From contig JAIXMG010000008.1 of NCBI GenBank assembly GCA_025201345.1, positions 372,001 through 436,000 of the forward strand: a stretch of 64,000 bases of DNA, given 5' to 3'. How positions within the stretch are numbered: the first letter of the stretch is position 1; each line of letters starts with the position of its first letter. The position numbers and the translations under genes were made by a program. Of the stretch, positions 57,210 to 64,000 are shown in pieces. The notes under the pieces were generated by a model. It saw only the letters and a list, made by a program, of their open reading frames with translations, did no database searches and was not told where the DNA came from. The DNA is from Thamnidium elegans. Lineage: Eukaryota; Mucoromycota; Mucoromycetes; Mucorales; Mucoraceae.

Positions 57210-58881
57210 ATGAGTCGTTTAACACTCATCTCAAAAAATATATTACATTCAACTATTAAAAGACCATTATATACCCGCTTCGTAAAGTATATCTAACATA
57301 TACATGTACATTCTAGTTTTAAACGTATCATATTATAGATCTCTACTGAACAGCATCAACACTTTCAACATGATTTACCCGAGGTATAATACAATAAACT
57401 ATTTTATTTTTTTCCCCCGTGTGTACGCTTATTTAATATATTTATATGTATAGACACATGTACTTCACAGAAAATTATCTGGAGCCCGTATGTTTGTATT
57501 GAATAGACCAGAGAAATTAAACGCATTAAACTTGAACATGATACGAAACATTGGACCACAATTAAAAGCATGGGATGTTTCAAAATTAGCTAAAGTGATT
57601 ATTATGAAGGGAGCAGGCAAAGGTAAATTTAGCGTAGGAGATGATATATTGGATGTCTTGATGAAAGCAAAAGAAAAGGATCCAGATGCTCTTTACTTTT
57701 TTCAAGATAAATTTGGCCTAGTACAAATGATTGCTACGTTACAAACGCCTTATGTTTCGGTATTAGATGGCTATGCATGTAATGTATATACAGTTTTTTT
57801 TAAAAAAAAATTATTACTCATCTTTTATTTATCTATTTTTTTTAAAAGTGGGTGGCGCATTAGGTTTATTTGTTCATGGGCCATTTCGAATTGCAACAGA
57901 AAAGACAATATTTGCTATACCTGAAATTAGTTTAGGCGCATTTTTAAATTCGGGATCTAGTTTTTATTTGTCTCGACTTGATGGTGAAATTGGAACCTAT
58001 CTTGCTTTAACAGGCCAGCGTTTAGAAGGCATTGATACATTGTAAGACTAGATATATATACATATAAACTGGAATACCGACTAATTATGTTTCTTAGTTT
58101 CACAGGAATTGCAACACATTATATTCCGTCTTCTCGATTAGCAGCGTTGGAAGATAGATTAATTGATCTCGAAACATCAGAACATGAAATCATTCAGCGA
58201 GTATTAGAGAAATTTGTGGAACAAAAGCCAACCGATAAAATTGGCTTTAATATGGATACAAGAGAAATTATCGATCGATGCTTTCAATACAACACAGCGC
58301 AAGACATAATTAATGCATTGGATAAAGAAAAGCCAACCACTTGGATTCGTCAAACCAAACAAAAATTATTATCAGTTTCACCTACTAGTCTTAAAGTCAC
58401 TTTAAAATCTTTACGAAAAGCGAGACATATGTCACTAGTCGAATGTCTTGCAATGGAATTTGATTTAATTCAAAAGTTTCTGGTGACTAAAGATTTTCAC
58501 GAAGGAGTAGAAGCAACCTTTTTAGATAAACCAAGAAGAAAACCACAATGGCAACCACCTCAGTTAGCTGGTATTACTGAGGACGATATCGATCAATTAT
58601 ACTTTTTAGAACCTTCTCCCAATCCATTATCTTTACCCTCCAAGCTAGATTTAAGAAAATATCCTTATGCTAGATTCGCATTGCCTTCACAAGAAGAGGT
58701 TCGATTGGCTGTCACAGGCGAAGGCCCTGAATTTAAAATGGAAGGTAGATTAAAAGAACAAGATGAGATTGTTACTTGGTTTGTCAACGGTCATAAAAAC
58801 AAGTGGGGCGTAAAAGAAAAAGTATTAGATATCTTGAATCGTAAAACAAAATCGACGAGCGAAGGTCTTGTTTGGAAATAA
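57210..58881 (+). CDS. 3-hydroxyisobutyryl-CoA hydrolase-like mitochondrial protein (HIBCH/EHD3 family), catalytic Asp substituted
   Basis: Exons 57210-57281, 57339-57383, 57454-57778, 57849-58041 and 58098-58881 give 472 residues, close to yeast Ehd3. Residues 1-25 form an Arg/Leu/Ser mitochondrial presequence. The crotonase core shows FVLNRPEKLNALN, KFSVGDDILDV, LGGALGLFVHGPFRIAT and PEISLGAFLNSGSSFYLSRL, then LALTGQRLE and GIATHYIPSSRLAALE. In HIBCH the pair E...D of PE(x7)D performs hydrolysis. Here E173 is kept but the Asp position is N181 (FLNSG). Either the enzyme is impaired or this is the structural mitoribosome form; yeast Ehd3 is also a small-subunit ribosomal protein. The C-terminal half (residues about 210-472) is the HIBCH-specific extension. 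Confidence 0.82.
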
Positions 58882-59071
58882 TTCTTGTTTCTATAACCCC
58901 AAAAGCCACTACCTTCTTCTTTTTTTTTCTTTTTTTTTTTTTTTTTTTTTTAATAATTATTCCACATTTTATAAAGGGAGATGTTTTACTTTTTTTAAAA
59001 CTTCTAGCATTACGCAAGTATGTGGTGGCATGTAATTTATGACATGAAATATAAACAATTGTCTGTTAATT

Positions 59072-59416
59072 TCAAGAGTTAAACAGGAACATTCCTTTCG
59101 GTATGTTTTTTTGTAGCTTTACATTATAAATAGAAGGTATCGGTATAAAGTAATGTACCAGGTAATTTTTGTGTGCAACTGGATAATTGTGATATCGTAG
59201 CCAATGTATCGCATTTATGGCGATTCCGCGTACAAAGAGTTTAAAGTGATCAGAAGGCGGTTTGGCCGTTTTTTCCTCAAGAACATCATCTTTAATTATG
59301 AAGCTTCTTAATTCAAGGGAACTAATTACCGTCAATTGTATATAGTATAAATTAAACAATGTTTTCTCTAATGGAAATTTTTTTAATATGCATATAATAT
59401 TACACTGCCCAATCAA
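59072..59416 (-). CDS. Uncharacterised 114-codon frame
   Basis: A minus-strand frame with protein-like, non-repetitive composition (SFIIKDDVLEEKTAKPPSDH, LFVRGIAINAIHWLRYHNYP). It has no domain I recognise, no signal peptide and no obvious upstream exons. It lies in 58882-59667, which otherwise holds A/T tracts. It may be a gene fragment, and its reality is uncertain. Confidence 0.25.
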   Translation of the reverse strand: MIGQCNIICILKKFPLEKTLFNLYYIQLTVISSLELRSFIIKDDVLEEKTAKPPSDHFKLFVRGIAINAIHWLRYHNYPVAHKNYLVHYFIPIPSIYNVKLQKNIPKGMFLFNS

Positions 59417-59667
59417 AGCGTAATATTAGTTGAAGGTCTACGCCATTTCACGAGAGTTACACTTGAGTACAACATGAAAAACATATGTATCTCAAAGGCA
59501 TTCTAGTGATAGTATGTAGTCTGTATAATTATTCTGCATACCGTATTGTCACCAAGTAAGTCGAGTAACTATCGTTTTTTTTTTTTTTCTCATCCAGTCA
59601 CATTTTTTCAAAAACCCTAATTCACTTTCCTAATTTTTAAACCCTTTTTTAATTTTATTGTATTTCC

Positions 59668-60156
59668 ATGTCAACTCATTATGAAGTGCTTCAAGTAAGC
59701 GAATCCGCTTCACTAGATATCATCAAACAACGGTTCCAACAACTAATTTTACAAGTAAAAAAAAACACACACACACACATACACCCTTCAACTATGTCAT
59801 TAAACTAATATCATTTCCCTTAGCATCACCCAGATAAACGAACAACCACAGACGACGACAACAATGTTCACAAAATATTAAAAGCATGGGAAATATTACG
59901 AAACACGACGAGTCGTAAAAGCTACGATATCGAACTGGCAACTAAAAGAAACAAGCAAGACTTGGCAATAGGTGCCGAAATAGATTTAGACGATATGGAA
60001 TATAATGAACAAACAAGTTCGTTCGCAATGGTTTGTCGATGTTCAGGCGATTACGTAATAACTGAAGACGAATTAGAATTAGGTATTGACATTGTTGCAT
60101 GTAATAATTGTTCACTTCGTATAAGAGTTTTGTATGATGTTATTGAAGAAGACTAG
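59668..60156 (+). CDS. DPH4: DPH4 (DNAJC24) J-domain / CSL zinc-finger protein
   Basis: Exons 59668-59754 and 59824-60156 give 139 residues. A compact J domain (THYEVLQVSESASLDIIKQR, then the HPDK motif exactly at the exon junction) is followed by LKAWEILRN. A DPH-type zinc finger follows: the CRC of VCRCSGDY and the CNNC of VACNNCSLRIRVLYDV supply the Cys ligands. This is the whole architecture of Dph4, which supplies iron/redox and chaperone help for the first step of diphthamide synthesis on elongation factor 2. It is cytosolic. The next gene starts 133 bp downstream on the same strand. Confidence 0.92.
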
Positions 60157-60289
60157 ATCCCTCCTCCCCTTTTTTTTTTGGACATTATAAATAAAACAAG
60201 GGGAAGAAAAAAAAAAAAAAAAAAAAAGATCTATAAATTTTTTTCTTTTTTTTTTTATATATCTATTTCCCTTTTTATACATTTCCAAA

Positions 60290-60759
60290 ATGTTGTTAAA
60301 GTATTTGAATATATTACCTTCGCTAGTACGTACTTTTGCTACTAAACCTCCTGCTGGTCGTAAAAAGATTGTTCTTAATGACCAAGATTTAATTGAAACG
60401 TTTGTAAAAGGATCAGGACCAGGTGGACAATGTATTAATAAGCGATCGAGTTGTGTTGATTTAAGACACATTCCCACAGGTATTCGAGTCCAGGTAAAGA
60501 TATATATTTGATACAGATATAAAGAAGAAGAAAAAAAAGTCTAAAAACAATATAGTGTCAACAATCGCGTTCGTTGGCAGATAATCGAGGTATTGCCCGA
60601 AAGCTACTTCGAGAAAAACTAGACGACCTAGAGAACGGTATATTAAGTAAGAACGGACAAAAGGCCACCAAAATCGCGAAACAAAAGGCACGTAGAGCAA
60701 AAAGAGCCAAAGAGAAATATGCACCTGCAACAACGCCAGAAATATGCAAGGGAGAATAA
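60290..60759 (+). CDS. Mitochondrial release-factor-like protein (MTRFR/C12orf65 type)
   Basis: Exons 60290-60493 and 60556-60759 give 135 residues. Residues 1-17 form a mitochondrial presequence (LLKYLNILPSLVRTFAT). The RF domain has LIETFVKGSGPGGQCINKRS, with the peptidyl-hydrolysing GGQ motif, then RHIPTGIRVQCQQSRSLADN. The end is very basic (KQKARRAKRAKEKY), typical of the C-terminal tail of MTRFR-type proteins that rescue stalled mitoribosomes. It is short and lacks codon-recognition domains. ICT1 is the alternative, but that family has a longer linker. Confidence 0.88.
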
Positions 60760-61877
60760 TTTCTACTTGTCTCCTCCCCCTTGCTTTTTCTAGAATGGTG
60801 GTATGTCAAGTATGCCGGATTAACAATGTAAAAAGGGAAATTTTTTTTTGATATAAAATTCATCCACGCATCATGTACAAGTCATTTCTTTTAAACGGTA
60901 TCGTATATATATGGTTAAAAGATCAAATTATTACATATAAGCCCCTCCCCGTCTCCTCTCTCTCTCTCTTTTCTTCCTCCCTCTGTTTCTTTTTCCTTTC
61001 TCCTTTTTCATCATAATAATATTAAATAATAAATATAAATATATATATTTATACAAAGCCCATTTAAAATATATAAATTATAAAAAGCCTGTTTATATTT
61101 CACGGAGCAAAAAAAAAAAAAAAAAAAAAAAAGTAAATATGATGATTATAGAAGAGAGAGAGAGAGAAAAAAAAACCCGTCAATAGAAATAATGCAGTGA
61201 CAATAATGGAAAGGTGCACGGGCTGACACCCACCCACACCTACACCCACACTAAAAAAAAACGAGTAATATCTTGGCTTATTTATCATTGTTACACTATA
61301 TGACTTCCTCCTTTTTCATCTACCTATTTTACTCCTCTTTTTCCCATACTAAAAATACATTGATACACTTTTTTTTTTTTTCTGTTGTCAATTATAAAGG
61401 TTTTTTTTTTTTTTGCACACAAAATGTCAGTATAAAAAAAACAACAAATAAGCAATATTTGTGGTTTCGATCGATTGAATACAAGGGGAATATTTGTTTT
61501 TGTATTTAACATTCAGTATAATAACCTGTTACAGTTAAATTGATGCAGGTACTAATAATCCGTCAAGTGCATTAGCTTTAGTAATAACATTACACTGTCA
61601 ATGACAGTTTATCAATTGCGCGCGGTATTATAATGATGAAAAAGCCCCTCCCTTTTTTTTCAATTATAGCAACTAGAGGAGAGAATTACAAAGCTTTTTG
61701 TTCTTTTTTTTTTAACATAAAAAGAGTGTGTATATGTAAGTGTGTTTTTACTATGCAGGAGCTATAGAAGGAGTAAATTGCCAATGAACTCAAAACTCTC
61801 TTTTCTCTTTTTCCCTTCTTTCCTTCTTCTTTTCTTTTCTTTTTAATTTTTTTTAAAAAAATACCTTTTTTTATCAA
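60760..61877. other. Intergenic
   Basis: Pyrimidine-rich and A/T runs, including TCTC at 60960-60970 and an A run at about 61110-61132. Nothing coding is supported. Confidence 0.5.
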
Positions 61878-62773
61878 ATGAATCATAAATCATCTCAAAG
61901 AAAAAAACCAAAGCAACATAATACTTGGTCTTGTTCTACATCTTCATATTACTTAAAAGCACAACAATTAGAACAACAACAACAGCAGAAGCAACCTAGT
62001 TTCATTTCATCACCAATTGAAGATAGAATAGATTTATATGAGCATAAATATCGAATTTGCATGCAATCTCGTACTGAATTATCTAACTGGATTAAATCAA
62101 ATAAAGAGAAAGGCGTGCCAGCCGCATTAACTGAAGGTAAAACATATTCCCCTTAAATATATATATATACAATAAGGCTAACCATTTTATAATATACATA
62201 GGTTATTCTCCCCCCTCAAGATCAAGATTATTTTCATCATTATCAACACGACCTACTGCAATTTCTTCGCTAAGCACCTTTCTAAAAAAGGCGACATCAT
62301 ATAATAATAAACCTTGTCCCCCTTCAACGCAACACCGATTTTCTTTAACCTCCTCACTTAATCGATTCTCCTTACCGAAAAATAGCTATCATAATTTAAC
62401 CGAGAAATATCAAAATGAAGAACGTCGTCATCGATTATCTAACCCCGATATCTCTGAACCAACACATAAATCAATATTACCTCATTCACCCTCTTCCATC
62501 TTTCTAGACAAATTAAAGTCAAAAGTACCTTACGAAACAACGCCTCTACCCAATTGTTATCTAGAGGAAGAGGATAGTTCACCTCCTTCTTCACCTTCTT
62601 CTACTGGATCCCATAATAGCCCTCCTCCATATACCTTTCGCCAATATACCGCTCCCATCAATACTGAAAAGAAAAAGAAACGCAGCTCACTTTTAATAAC
62701 TCCTTCTTTATCCACTATACGACTTATCTCTCAAAAATCTCATTTTTTAAAACGTCAAAGTATGCTGGCCTAG
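61878..62773 (+). CDS. Ser/Pro-rich protein of unknown function
   Basis: Exons 61878-62136 and 62202-62773 join in phase (intron GTAAAA...ATACATAG) to 276 residues. The second exon has no early ATG, so simple frame searches miss it. The N terminus has a Gln-rich stretch (LEQQQQQKQP), then a compact predicted helix (IEDRIDLYEHKYRICMQSRT, then ELSNWIKSNKEKG). The rest is disordered: Ser/Pro/Thr-rich with basic clusters (KKKRSS-like) and SPPS motifs that could be kinase sites. The helical part may be the conserved core. No family is recognised. The continuous frame through 190 codons without stop supports coding. Confidence 0.65.
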
Positions 62774-63529
62774 TTTTTTTTTTATTTTTTTTTTTTTCAA
62801 AAATATTTTATATATATATATATATCTGTATACTTTTTATTCTCCTCCCTTTCTTTTCTCTTTTACAAAGTCTTCATTGTAGTAATACCATTAATAAAAG
62901 AACCTACATAGTAAGTATTAATGAACTGAAAAAGTACATTAAGAAAAAACGATAGCACGGAAAAACAAAACAAAAAAAACTTGCATTTCACCTACAACCT
63001 TTTTTTTTTGATCGATCAAACCATAGTGTTTATATAATATAAACCCGTTTTTCTTGCATTGTCCTTGCTTTTCGGACGTACTTGCGAAAAAAAAAAAAAA
63101 AAGGTTCATCGTATCACCTCCTCACTTTTTTTTTATCTCCCTTCCCCTTTAATGATTCATGTATTGCCCTTGCGTCTATTAGAGCCAAGCACGTATTTTT
63201 TTTTTTTTTTTTTTTGCTTATATATAAACAATGTATTTTTTTACCGAGGCTTCGAGGTTTCTTTTTGATGGCGAAAGTTTATTATTAGCACGTACGCCTT
63301 ATTAAATTGACTCGAGAAAAAAAAAAGTTTAATAATGGATACCATGCCAACCACATGGAAAACAAAGAAAAAAGGCATTTCCCTTTTTTTTTTTGCATGA
63401 ATTTCATTTTACTAAAAAGTCGAAACTTTCATTATATTATAAAAAAGCTACCGGGATCAAAAACTTTTTTTTTAAAAAAATAGAGTTTTATCATGTACAC
63501 CTTTTTCATAAAAAGCCGGCGATAATTCA
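62774..63529. other. Intergenic, A/T tracts
   Basis: A TA repeat near 62805-62823 and several T runs. Short frames here are rich in Lys/Phe from homopolymers and are not genes. Confidence 0.5.
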
Positions 63530-64000
63530 ATCATAGATTTAATGCATTGTAATCATAACTTTATCAGTGCAGTCATTGGTTAATGCTAATATAAGGACCA
63601 TCAAGGCATTCATAGGAAACTTATGATGTAACTGGTTATATCTAAAATAATTAGACACTGTTTGACGGATTGTTTGAACACACATCAAAAAGGTTTTGAC
63701 CACAGAGGAAGTAAATCTCACAAGAATTAAAGAGGGCGACTGGATATTTTGGCGTAAAGTTTGAGAGGTATAGAAAGTATTTTCCATATGGAGGACTCAG
63801 TAATATTAGCTACCATGGAATGGCTAGACCATTCAATTGGAGGAGATAATTTTTCGAGAATATGAGGCCAGATAGTAGATTGGAGCTTGACAAGACAAAT
63901 TGGAGAATATCGGTATACAACTGTTGGCATAGACGAGGATATCGAGTATATTTACCAACGATACGGAGACAAAGACGTTGCTGAACAGCGTCAAAATAAA
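63530..64000 (-). pseudogene. Degraded coding segment, possibly retrotransposon-derived, continuing past the edge
   Basis: Two minus-strand frames, one shift apart, have protein-like content: IWPHILEKLSPPIEWSSHSM, VANITESSIWKIL and, upstream, YFDAVQQRLCLRIVGKYTRY. The second (63787-63539) continues after a frameshift. The style resembles the region downstream of the RT box in Mucorales LINE elements, but no catalytic motif is inside the window. Confidence 0.35.

Overview
The window looks like a fungal nuclear chromosome segment, most likely from an early-diverging filamentous lineage (Mucoromycota, Mucorales-like). It is very AT-rich, with many long A/T homopolymers and numerous short GT-AG introns. 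The genes encode ordinary fungal proteins (QCR1, RAX1, PKA catalytic subunit, epsin, APE2, DPH4). The remnants resemble transposons and orphan families that I associate with Mucorales. Taxonomy and family names rest on recognition of motifs; nothing was searched. Most gene models were built by joining exons by hand, checking splice signals and reading phase at every junction.

Layout. 1-517: 5' part of a secreted Kre9/Knh1-like wall protein, cut by the window edge. 0.5-11 kb: a mobile-element-rich, gene-poor block. It holds a diverged repeat pair, a five-exon orphan gene (3996-5091) behind a promoter module that recurs at 33.3 kb, a broken DDE/MULE-like transposase and a broken Tc1/mariner-like transposase. 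11-25.5 kb: a dense gene block with a 59-aa zinc-knuckle protein, QCR1-like protein, a wax-synthase-type MBOAT, a 51-aa secreted peptide, RhoGAP, MCFD2-like EF-hand protein, a PC-esterase-like membrane protein lacking its nucleophile, an MPPED-type phosphoesterase, RAX1 and PKA-C. 26-34 kb: a degraded LINE reverse transcriptase, copy A of a 2.3-kb repeat, a possible LTR remnant and a broken orphan-family gene. 34.5-41.6 kb: CBM21/PP1 glycogen-targeting subunit, epsin, CHIP/STUB1-like U-box ligase and HMCES. 43.2-45.6 kb: copy B of the 2.3-kb repeat, inverted relative to A. 46.6-51 kb: APE2-like aminopeptidase and TMEM33/POM33-like protein. 51-57 kb: remnants and a C2H2 factor. 57.2-62.8 kb: HIBCH/EHD3-like protein, DPH4, an MTRFR-like release factor and a Ser-rich orphan. 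63.5-64 kb: another degraded coding segment.

Most genes are unrelated housekeeping functions and do not form a cluster. RhoGAP, RAX1, PKA and epsin all belong to fungal polarity, signalling and endocytosis, but adjacency is no evidence of joint function. The most unusual structures are (i) two near-identical 2.3-kb repeats in opposite orientation bracketing 12.5 kb with four intact genes, each carrying a nested 248-bp palindrome; (ii) one promoter module placed in front of two different orphan genes 29 kb apart; and (iii) several enzymes whose catalytic residues are substituted (QCR1-like, PC-esterase-like, HIBCH-like).
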